Origin: Tribonema minus
Lineage: Eukaryota > Sar > Xanthophyceae > Tribonematales > Tribonemataceae
NCBI GenBank assembly: GCA_017506865.1
Contig: JAFCMP010000006.1
Span: 489,790-553,789, forward strand
Reading direction: 5' to 3'
DNA: 64,000 bases
Below, one piece after another: positions 40,233 to 50,812 of the stretch. The stretch's first letter is position 1. Each line of letters begins with the position of its first letter. Both the position numbers and the translations under genes were made by a program. The notes under the pieces are model-generated. The model saw only the letters and a list, made by a program, of their open reading frames with translations. It was not told the DNA's origin and ran no database searches.

Positions 40233-43200
40233 TCAGAGCGCGTGGCGCCGGATGCACAGGGACCTGACGTGGGCGTCCGCCTCGCAGGCGCGCACGCGCT
40301 TGCCGCAGCCGCGCGGGCAGTCCAGGAGACGCATAGGGCACTCCCTGTGGGGGGGGGGGAAGGGGGGAGCGCAGATGCAAACGAGGCGAGGGTCACATTG
40401 CGGCGTGCCTGCATGGCTCAGCAGGTGCTCAGTATCATGTGCCAGCGCCGATTGGGCAGGGGCTGCAGCTGTTCAAGCACTGTCGACGGGTTGCAGCTTC
40501 TGAACGTCTGCGGCCAACGCTCTGGCGTGAACGCTGCACCGTGCACAATGACGCGTCACAATGGCTACAAGCCGGCGGGCCAGAGCGCAGGGGGGCATGC
40601 TGTGCATCTGAGACGCGCATACGGCAGTGGCCGTGCGTGCAGGCGGGCCGCGAGGCTCAGCGGAGCGGCGATGCTTGAGTGGTCCCAGGCGGCGCAGCAC
40701 ACTTCACCGCGTGCAACACACCAGCAAATGGCTGCTACTCCTGCAAGCATGCCTGCGAATCCACGAGCGCGCTTCTCCACGAGCATTGCCTGCCAACGAC
40801 GCAGCACCAGCAGGCAATTGACTGTGACGGCACCGTCCTAAAGAGCGCGGGCGAGGGTGTGTTTGAGAGCACGTGTGCGTGCGCACAGCCTCTCCCACGT
40901 CCCCTATCAGTTGGCCTCCACGTGACGCCATCGCGCGGCGCGATCAGCCATTCAACGTAGGTTCGCGATGGGAGCGCCGATGCCGTTCACCCCAAAGCGC
41001 GCGCAGCGCAGACGTTTGCACGAGCGCATCGAGAAGGCGCGTCGACCCCGTTTTGCCGTCGGCAGCGCCGCGACGCACCTCGTGCTGTGCCTGCGCAGGT
41101 GGCGCGCCTCCATCTCGGCGCCGCAGCCCTGCAGGCACGCCACGCGCCGGCACGCGCACGCCTCTGCGCCGTGCCTCTCCAGGTCCTGCGCGCGCAATTT
41201 GGGAAAGCCGTTGACGTTGGCAGCTGCTGCGCTCACGCGAGAAGGTGCGGCCGCTGCCGCTGAAGCAACTTGAGGGGCACGTGAGACTGCATTTGAATGG
41301 CGTAATGCACTCTGCTACTAGTAGGCAGGTCGAGGAGGCCGAGCGTCGTCCACGGCGCGCGTGGGGCACGAGCGTTGTGGATGACATCAGCGCTCAGCTG
41401 CTACGCTCGCAGATGATGTGGCCGCTGCTGCTGCTGCAATAAGTGCGGGACTCGGTCGCCGTTCTTTATCAATCATTGGAACGATCAACAGTTAGCTGGT
41501 GCACTGCGATGTCGACATGCACTACACAGGTGTGCGTGATGAAGCGTTGCAATGGGCGTCCGCAGCAACGCGGCAGCGGGCGTCAGCGCCGCAGCACAGT
41601 GTTCCTCTGTGCCAAATATGAAGAGGCTGTCGCAACACTCCCTACTCCATCTGGAATAACTGTACCACACGCTGCAGTGCGCCAGTTTGTCATGGGCGGG
41701 GCATGACAGTGAAGGACGGGACTTGAGGCCGCAAGCGTGGATGCCGTACCTTGAAGGCCACCTCCATGCTGCACGCAGTGAAGCGACAGCGCACTAGCCG
41801 CTCGCGGCACTCATCGTCCCGGTGTGCCGCGCGCCGCGACAGCGGCACCGCGTCACCGCACAGGGCGCATGGCGCCGTGCGCTCGCTGCAGCCGTGCTGC
41901 TGGTGTGCCTGCAGCAGCGGCAGCGGCAGCGGTATCGGCAGCGGCAGCGGTGCGGCGGCGCGTCGCAGTGGTCGTGATGGGACTTGCGGTGGGTGGTGAA
42001 GCTTGCTCACCGGGTCAGTGGCACAAGCAGGCAGACACGGCGGCGTTGCCATGAGCGCGCAGGCGGTCGCACTCGCAGCTGCTATTCTGCATGCTAGCGA
42101 CGTGTGTTGCTCGGCAGCACAAGGCGTTAGATTTGATGATGATGCGGCTTGAGGCCGTGCTGCTGTCGTGCAGTGCACTGTGCGCATCCTGCTGCCACTT
42201 TGAATGCTGTCTGCCGCCATGCACAGCAATCCGCCGCCGCTGTGCATGAAAACCTTGCATCACAACCATCGTAATTGGGACGCTGCCATCATCATGCGCA
42301 GGCGCACACGCAGCGCCGCGGTGGCGGCAGTGCCCAACGCTGCATCATGCTCAGCTGCCGCTCGCAAAACCCCTGCTCTAGCGTGAGCGCCGCAGCGTCT
42401 CGACACCAGTGTAAGCATCGCGCGCACCTGCATTGCCGCGGCGGCAACGCGCTCCCCGCACGCGGAGCACTGCCGCAGGGCGCACTGCGCGCATGCGCCG
42501 CCGTCGGCGGCGGCGTCCTCCGCGCGCGCGGAGCGGCCGCAGGCGCGCACGCACGGCACCCACCGCCGCGGACAGCGCTCGCGCATGTGGAGCTCTAGCT
42601 GGCCACGCGGCGGCTGCTCGAAGCAGCGATTCGGGCAGGGGCAGGGGGTCCCTGGACAGTCTTTTGTGATGGGGAAGGGGGGGGGGGGGGGGGGGGGGAC
42701 AGACCAGGTGTGAGCATGCGATGAACAACAGGTTGAAGTAGGTGTTGCAATCAACAACATGCCATGCTCGTGACGCAGCAGAAAATGTGTGCACAAGGGG
42801 ACTCTAGCTGAGCCAGCGTATGTCACACTGCAGATGTGGTCGCTCATGGTGCTGTGTCGCACGCGGCGAATTGGGGCTGATCAAGCGCGCAGTGGTGTTA
42901 GGGTTAGGTTTAGGACATGTTACCTGCAGCAGACTCGGACGATGGCCTTTTGACAGCCGGGCAGTCAGTGCTGACAGCCCGCGCGCACCACTCGGCGACA
43001 TGCCGCATGTCGTCACGTATGATCGACAAGAAGGCCAGCATCGACCGTTTGGCGCTTCTATGCCAACACGCGTGCAACTGCGGCAGCACACTTGCGGCAG
43101 TCGCCGCGCGCCCCAAACGCTGCACGCCCACACAGCCAACCAGGCCTGCCGCACACATGATGCTATCGTGCATCTGCGTATTCCCCCCCCCCCCCCCGTC

Positions 43201-46200
43201 CCCACCCCCCGGACCAAATGGCCATGCGCCTTTTGCAGCCCTCGCGCACAAGCGCCAGCGACCACAACACCATGACACACGCACAGCGCCTCACAACCCT
43301 CACCGTTGGCCTCGTGCGCCGGCATGTGCTTGGCGCGGACGCGCGCAGGGCATGCCGCGCATGGCACCAGCCTCTCTCTGCAGTGCTCAGCCATGTGCTC
43401 CGCGTGGAGCTCCAGGCTCATGAACTGGAGCGGCGGCGCGGCGGCGCAGGCGGCAGCGGCGGACGGTAAGGAGAGCGTGCGTCTGTGTGAGGTGGCGGCG
43501 CGTTGCATTTCGCTGCTTGGTATTGCCGATGCGTTTGTCTGACAAGACGCAGAGGGGGATGCGCAACATCCATATCATCCGCAGCGCGTGAGCACCCGGG
43601 ACGTTGATGGTGATAGGAACTTCAAGATGCACTTGACGATGCTGTCAGGGAGGGCGGCCTCTGGACACCGCGGCTCAGTGGTGTTCTTTGGCTTTCGCAG
43701 CAGGGTCTGGGAGCAGCGCGTGTCATGTGAGAGCGTCAACAGCAGAGGAGCGCGCACTGCTTGCTGCGGGCACCTGCCGCGAGACCCATCGAGGGCGTCT
43801 GCGTGCACCGCTCAGCAAGTTGCCACTGCCCGAAGCGCATGCGACGCTCCGCTTGTGCTGCGCCTCGAACCTGGCAAGGGCCGCGGCAACAATGCGGCAT
43901 ACGCCTCACGATGCATCAGATTTGACTTACCGCGGCTCAGAGGTTCGCGAGATATGAATGGGTGTTTGAACAGTGGGGCCGGAGACCCGTGACTCCAATA
44001 GTAGTGCTGGAGCAATCACATGCACACACACGCACCTGCCCGCAGCCGAGGTCGCACTTGACCTTGCGCAGCCGGCAATGGTGCTGCACGTGCGCGGCCA
44101 CGTCGCGCGCCGCGAGCGCCGCCGCGCCGCAGCGCAGCGGGCACTCCTGCGGGCGCCTGGGGCACGCGTCGCGGCAGTGCCTGCGTGCGGCACGCGGAGA
44201 GACGCGGTCGTGTAAGTCACACGTCATCACGCTGCTGCCATGACATATGTCGAGGCGCCAAATGCGACGGCGCGTGTCCGGTGCTGGCGCTCCGCAGCAG
44301 GCGCGACTGCGGCAGGAGTGCGCGCTCGCAATGGCGGGCGCGGCAAGACAGTAGCGCCCCCGTGCGGCATGCATTGCGCCGAGGCGCACTCAGCGTTGAA
44401 GCTAAGCCGTTGTGATGCATGCAACGCACACGCTGCAGCGGTCCTGCACGTTGAGCGCTGGGGACAATTGGCGGGCTGCCTCGGCAGCGGCGGGTGCGCA
44501 ATGGCTGCGCACGTTGTACAACTTTGCTCACACGCGATAAGCAACATGTTCAATCACGATACAGGTGCAGTAGTGAGCACACAAGATCCTCGCAGGATAT
44601 GGTGCCCCGCCTCGCCGCCATTTGCTCCAACACCGGCCTCTTCACACGCACTTCGCTGCACAGCGCCAGTCCCTGGGCAGCTGCCAGCAAGCAGTGTGCA
44701 GCAGACGCGTGCGTGCACACACACACGCGCTCGCTCACCGCTCGTAGAACATGGCGGCGACGCGCGCGCCGCAGCCGCCGCACGCGACCGCGCGCGCGCG
44801 GCACTCGCGCGCGCGGTGCGCCTCCAGCGCGCCCCCCGCGACCTCCTCCTCGCACGCCGCGCAGCGCGCGCGCCGCGCCGCGCAGGCGTTTGCCGCGTGC
44901 GCGTCCGCGTCCGCTGCACGCAGCTCCGCGCCGCAGCCCAGCGCGCAGCGCACCGGCCGCTGCGCGCAGCGCTCCGCGTGGCCGTCGCCCTCAGCGCTCA
45001 GCGCGCCGCAGCCGTGCGCGCAGGGGCGGCGCGGCGGCGCCTCGCCGTACGCCGCGACCGCCTCCCCCGGCACTCTGATCATGGGGGGGCGAGTTGCGCC
45101 GGGCATCTCCCCAGCAGCGGCGACGGCAGCGGAAGCGTCGCCGCTTCCGCCGCCGGCGGCGGCAGCAGTCCGCTGCGAGGTGTACGGGTTGCTTCCTGAG
45201 GCGCTGTCGTCGCCGCCGCGAAGCGGCACCAGCGCGAGCGCGGACGCAGACGCCGTCGTCAGCGACGCGGCGGCGGAGGAGGGCGCCTCGGATACCAGCG
45301 CCGCCAGGTCCGCGCCGGGCTCCGCGGCGGCGGCGGCGGCGGCGGTCGCGGCGGCGGCGCTGAGCAGCGCGACGACGTCGTGGAAGCCGCGCGCGCGCGC
45401 GAGGTCGAGCGGCGTCGCGCCGCTGGCGTCGCGCGCCGCCGCGTCTGCGCCGCGCTCCAGAAGCAGTCGCACGACGGCGGCGCGGCCGGCGGCGGCGGCG
45501 GCGGCTAGCGGCGCGCGCGCCGCGGCGCCGGCGGGCCTGTCGATGAGCGCGCCGCGCTGCAGCAGCACGCACGCGATGTCCGCCCTGCGGGGGTGGGCGG
45601 GTCGGCGCATGGGAGGCGGAGAGAATGGGGGACTTGGGGTTAAGGTTAGAGACATTTGCATTGTGAGGCGTCGGTCGCTGTGCACAGGGAGCGGTCGAGT
45701 TGAGCCTGGTGTGGTGCAACATGGCCAGTCGCTGCTGCCGCTGCTGCTGCAGCGGCGCGCTGCGCTGCAGAGAGAGCGTGCCAGTCGCCCTGTAGCCGGT
45801 TGGGTATGGAGCTCAAGGAGGCTCTCATCAGGTGCAAGAATGTAGTGCGCTGCTGTTGTGCATGCGCACCGGCAGCGATACCCGTTGCTGCAGGCTGCAC
45901 CTGCCCGCTCAAAACCGCAGTGTGCTTAGAGGGGGGGGGGGAGGGGGGAATGGAGACATCACTGCCAACGAAAAAATGGCGAATGGCGCGATTGCGAAGG
46001 CATGTATGGCATACTTGTATATGTGTGACGCACAGCACGCGTGGGTATCGACGGCGAGTTCTGGCCTTAGGGCGGCAATGTTTGCAATGCGACAACTTTT
46101 AAACTAAGAGTCTACGATTGAAGTTTCCATATGCATGCTCACGAGTACAGTGTCCGCTGGCACTTCCAAGCGCGGCGCACAATCAGCAAACGATGGACTT

Positions 46201-49200
46201 CTAGCTGCACGCGCAGGGCTGCTTTGAAAACCGCCCTCATGTGCACACGCAAAGGGCACTCGTAACGCCCCCCCCCCCCCCGCACCGGCCCCCTCGTTGA
46301 ATCGGCGGGGCACGCTTCAGCTACTGAGCACTGCGCACTCGCCTGCCGCGCGCGCACGCCCACGTGAGCGCCGTGTGCCCCCTGACGGCCCCCTCGTGGT
46401 CCAGCGCGGGGCGGTGCGTGCCACGGCTCAGCATGTCCCTGAGCGCTGCCACACCGGCGTCCCCCTCCATCTCCGCCACCCTCATGAGCAGGGTCTCGCC
46501 GTCTGCGCACAAGGTCAAAGTTCGGGTTTGGTGAGGGGTATGTGTTGGGAAAAGGGGTAGAGTAAGGTTTAGGGTGCGTGCCATGGCTCAGCATGCATCT
46601 CCGCCACCCTCATGAGCAGCGTCTCGCTGTCTGTGCACAGAATGAGGGTCAGGGTAGGTCAGGGCTAGCATGGGCATAAGGACTAGGGTGAAGTGATAGG
46701 GCACAGGTTTGGGTAAGGGTTGAACGAGGGGTAGGGGTTGGGGTAGGGGTAGGGCCGGGGTTACGGTAAGAGTTGGGGGCCGACATGCAGCAGCAGAAAG
46801 TAGGGGCTGGTGAGACAGGGCTTTGAGCGATGCGCGGCGATGAGGCCGCCGGCTTCGTGCGCATACGGTGCGCGATGTGCTGTCAGGCGCGACGAATATT
46901 CTCGGAGGAGCAGCAGCGGCCGATGCACGCCAGCCACGGTCTGTGAGTGGCCTCTGCAGAGCAGCTGCGTTGCCGCGTGCTGCGGCGTGCTGCACCTCAA
47001 GCTTGCTTGCTCAAGTGAGTACAGCCTGGCAGAACTACATGGGCGCGTCATCTCGAGACGTGCATACGTGATGTCAGTAGCTGCATGCGCCGCCCAGATG
47101 GTGCGCTTTCGAGGCTGTTGGGGGTACACCCTAGCAGCTTGAAGCCTGCCGCTGCTGCAGGCGACAAGAGCCAACTGTGCTCCCACTGTGAAGGGGTAGG
47201 CTTATGGTTGGGGATAGGTTACAAATTGACGCAAAATGGTGGCACCAGACTTCGCTGGCCACAGCGGCACACGGGTCTGGACCTGGGGTCTCGTGATCGG
47301 GGTCCGCGCCCCTGCTGCAGAGCTCCATGGCGTGGCAGTAGTTGCCCTCCGCGATGGCGGCGTCCATGGCGTGCCTGAGCACTGCTGCGAGGGCGGCGCT
47401 GCGCCGTGCCGCCGCGCGCCGCGCGCGCTCGCGCCGCCCCATCTCTTCCAGGACCTGTGTGCAGGACGCATGGAGCAGCACATCGCATGAAAGTCGAGCT
47501 TTATACTATGCTGGGGGGAAGACAGCAGATCGGCACACAAGGCTCATGTGTGAAACACAGCAATGGTGTAGCTACGTGCCTACGCCTGCTGGACGGTGCC
47601 AGTTAAGAAGCGATGCACGTGCTGCCTCCCCCCCCTGAACGCTTCGCAAATTAGTAATTACACGTTCCGAGAGGCCTGTCCCCCTGATGCCCCCCCCCCC
47701 CCCCGTGCTGCGGTAGCCGAGCGGCGTGGACTGGGCCACAGGGCTTGCGCGCTGATGTGTGCGAGCGGACGGCCCATAGCTGTCTGTGATGTACATGTGT
47801 GACGCGCGCACGAGCGAGCAGGTGCCGCCGTTGATCGACGAGGCGAGTCGCGACTCGTGGAGTAGCGCGCGGCGATCGGCGTGCGCTCTGTCGGAACGCC
47901 GAGCGCCGAGTGCTGAGCACTGCTGCCTTTCTGCTCACTGACGTGTGCAGCCTGGGGGGGTGAGGACGGCTGAGGCTTGCCGTGTTGGGCGGCATCAGAC
48001 GTGGAGCACCACACTGCAATGTGCCATGCTCACGTTGACGCTGAAATCTTCACCATGAGTGAGCTAGCAATCAGCGATCTCTCGAAAAGGCATACTGCAT
48101 TCCTGCACAGCAGACGACTCTTGGCGTGCACCTCTAGCTCCTGCTGCATTGTCACACATGAATATGACATTGAATGCATGTGTCATGCAGACACTGAAAT
48201 GCTTGTGCTGTGCCTTATGAGTGAGTGCAGCAGAGGTACACTCAGCCAGGGACGGCACGAGGCATGCAGATCAGGGATGACAGCATGCACTCAGCGCTGT
48301 CTTCAAAGACACATGCTCCGAATACATCTCCTGCTGCCAAAATGTTTCCCCAGATGGTAACACTGTCAGCGGCTTCAGCCTCTCCCCCCCATGTCAGCGC
48401 AACGACGATACATCATTGCTATGTTTCTACGCCAGCTCTTGTGCCACTCTGCATGCCGTTCCGTTTTGTAGTGAATTAGGTTTTGGAGTGTGCTTTGGGT
48501 GTACTACACAGTGCATCGCAGTTTGCCCCGCACCTGCAGCTCGCGTTGCAGCTTGTTGGCCAACGCCTTGCACTCCACCCACTCATTGCGGCTGTCCCCC
48601 TCGTGGAACCAGCCGGCGCCGGGATGGAACCTGCACGACCGTTATGATCGCAATGAGCACGGCCACCCCTTCGCCTCTTCAATGCTAGTCATATGGCTGG
48701 TACGTTTGTATGCAAAGCTCTGCATCGTCCTGCCGCCGTGCCAGCAAGCGCCGCTGAGATCGCCGTGGTGCGCAGCTGCGATGCAGCTGTGCCAATGTGT
48801 CATTCTATGAGCTGCTATGGTACTCAGGATGCGACGACGTGCCGTTGTCCCTGCGCACCCATCCTGAGCTGCTGCCGCCACGGCCCTGTCTACATAGACA
48901 CACGTCAACCTCACAACAGACGAAGACGCACACATGCCCATATGCTCAACAGACATACTTGCATGCATGGGGGCGCAGTGACTTGTGATGGCAGTCTACA
49001 CAATGGCAGCTGCAGCAGGCAGGCATGCGCCCCCCTCACCCCTTGCACCCCCTCTCCGCGGCGCCGAGCGCTGCCACCTCGATGAGGTCCATGCCGGGGC
49101 CGTCGCCGACAGGAGCGGTGCTGTGCGTGCTGCTGCCGCTCTTGGTGCTCATGCCTGAGATGCACGGTAGAAGAATAGGGTGCAGTGCGGTGTGTGTGCG

Positions 49201-50645
49201 GGAGGAGTTGAGCAGCGCTGTGTAAGGGCGGCTCGCAGCAGCGCGGGCTTGCCACTGTAACTGCAGAGTAGTGGTATGGCTTTGCACAGCCATGCGCGAT
49301 CTAGTTAGTGTCATGGCTGTGTGCGTACGCTTCGACGTACGTGTACATTGAGCCTGGGAGGGAGTGGGCCTGCCATTGTACTTGATGGCATGCATTGCAG
49401 ATCGCTGGCAGTAGACGCAGCGCATGGCGGGCTCGACCGGCGCGGTGAGCGTCAATGCAGGGGCGGTTGAGCTGCCCCGGCTCTGCGTAGGACTGCTGGC
49501 CAGGTACGCATACATACTTGAAGCCGTTTGCGAATCGCCACCTGTGCCTCATGTGTTGTGTGCGGATTCCACTTCATTGAAACATGCAACAGCGCGCGTT
49601 CCCTCACCTGTGTGCAGCACCTGCGCCACGGCCGCAGGGGGGATCGCAGCGGGGGGCGGAGGCAGGGGCCTGAGCCATACCTTGGCAGCGTTGGCAAAGC
49701 CGTGGCCCCTCTGGACTATCTTGTGGACCACCGCTGCAGACAGCGGAACGCGCACAGAACTTGGCCGTGAGTCATCATGGATTGCGCAGCAGCTCCTGAG
49801 GCCTTGCATGAAACAGGATGCGGCATGGCGCCATCGCGCACTGCCGTCGTCATCGAAAACCTCAGTCGCGCTCACGGTCTGCGCATCCGCTGAGGCCTGC
49901 TGCTCACGCAGCGCCGCCGTCTCACGGCGGCGCGCCCACGTCTGCAGGGGCTTTCGGACTGAGCACGAGCAGCACCTGCGCTGCGCGCGCGCTGCTGCGG
50001 TGGCCATACACTTCGTGTAGCGCTGACACGGTATGCCGGCACTGAGTGTTTGTGGACCATTTCACGGCGGGCAGGGCGGTGGCAGCGGCGCACGTGCTGC
50101 GGACTGACGCTGCGGAGCCCCTCAGAGTCTTTCGCCTCAAGGTGTCAGTGCCAGCCATCGCTGGCATTGGCCAATCGCATCATGGACCCCACGCACTTGC
50201 CTAAATCGTAAAATTCATGGTGAAGCCAGTACAACATCTGCCGTCACACCTAGCCCGGGCCCTCGCGCAGCAGCCTCTGTGGCCCCGACGACGACGTCGC
50301 CTGAGCTGCGGATCGACACAGCTGTGCCCCCTTCAGAGTTTTCATGCGAATTACAGCGCGGTTTCCCACCCACACCAGGCGCGCTGCGCACCAACTACAC
50401 CTTGTTCACTCGCAGTGCTGCGGCACATGCAAGCGCAAATGCGCTCCGACTCCAAGTACTACGTACAAACCTGGCTTGCCGTTGTACAGCGCCTCGGCGA
50501 GCGGCAGGCGCTGCGCGCCGCGCAGGCGCCGCCGCTGCTGCGAGAGGCGGCGCAGCGCCAGCGACCACGCTGTTGCGCGGCGCGCGCCGGGGTCAGGCGC
50601 TGCGCTGCGCCGCGCGCGGCAGTGGCGGTACGCGCATTGCACGGT
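40233..50645 (-). CDS. Ankyrin-repeat and TRAF-type zinc-finger protein, 5' end missing
   Basis: Twelve exons on the minus strand join without a phase conflict: 50645-50471, 49154-49040, 48630-48534, 47454-47283, 46502-46343, 45584-44739, 44180-44036, 43424-43304, 42660-42428, 41908-41750, 41185-41079, 40344-40233 (TGA 40233-40235), 813 residues. The N-terminal exons are Arg/Ala-rich, with a WFHEGDSRNEWVECKALANKLQ segment. Ankyrin repeats span 47454-45250; one is split by an intron and restored on joining (GHTALTWACARGRADIACVLLQRGA). A Ser/Ala linker follows. Then come at least seven Cys/His units typical of TRAF-type zinc fingers, such as CAHGCGALSAEGDGHAERC and CPRGCGKRVRACEADAH. Ankyrin plus TRAF-finger proteins serve as protein-interaction scaffolds, some linked to ubiquitin signalling. 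No RING or MATH domain is visible, so function is open. The intron at 46342 has a GC donor (gcgagt). No start codon is found before the duplication border at 50810. Confidence 0.8.
42670..42700. repeat. Long poly-G tract
   Basis: About two dozen Gs lie directly upstream (on the gene strand, a C-run) of the acceptor of exon 42660-42428. It would serve as the pyrimidine tract of that acceptor. Similar but shorter runs precede other exons (43187-43199 and 40351-40365). Confidence 0.8.
46520..46765. repeat. Partial exon duplication and G-rich telomere-like tract in an intron
   Basis: The 40 bp at the start of exon 46502-46343 (ctccgccaccctcatgagca and on) recur at 46600-46640 with small changes. 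Around it lie gggtttggtgaggggt and many gggtaggggtaggg variants. It lies in the intron between 47283 and 46502. Confidence 0.65.
49549..50007 (-). CDS. Coding-like reading frame within the first visible intron of the ankyrin gene
   Basis: An open frame of 152 codons contains RRETAALREQQASADAQTVS and VPLSAAVVHKIVQRGHGF. A donor-like cag/gtgagg lies at about 49615 and an acceptor-like ctgcag near 49948. Exons 50645-50471 and 49154-49040 already join in phase without it, so it would be an alternative exon, a nested gene or chance. Confidence 0.3.
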   Translation of the reverse strand: MATAAARAQRRCCSCSVRKPLQTWARRRETAALREQQASADAQTVSATEVFDDDGSARWRHAASCFMQGLRSCCAIHDDSRPSSVRVPLSAAVVHKIVQRGHGFANAAKVWLRPLPPPPAAIPPAAVAQVLHTGEGTRAVACFNEVESAHNT

Positions 50646-50809
50646 CTGTGGGGGAAGGGGGGCGGGGGAGTCAATGTGAGTGGGGGGGGGGGGGGTCAAG
50701 GGTTCACAGGCGCAGGGAGTGATCACAATGGGTGCGCCGCATGACGCGTGATTACTGATGAGTGGTCGGGGCAGGGAGTTGAGGTCGGAGGGGGGGCCAC
50801 GACAGCAGT
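50646..50809. other. Remnant between the ankyrin gene and the duplication border
   Basis: G-rich sequence (runs at about 50681-50695 and 50790-50797), with no exon seen. Upstream exons of the ankyrin gene would be expected from here on, but the duplicated retroelement sequence starts at 50810. Confidence 0.5.
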
Positions 50810-50812
50810 GCG

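Noticed and set aside
43588-43992. 134-codon plus-strand frame inside the ankyrin gene
   Set aside because: It falls in an intron of the opposite-strand gene, has no recognisable domain and no convincing splice borders.
44751-45845. 364-codon plus-strand frame over the ankyrin exon
   Set aside because: It is a shadow of GC-rich coding on the minus strand, where ankyrin and zinc-finger residues and splice sites fit.
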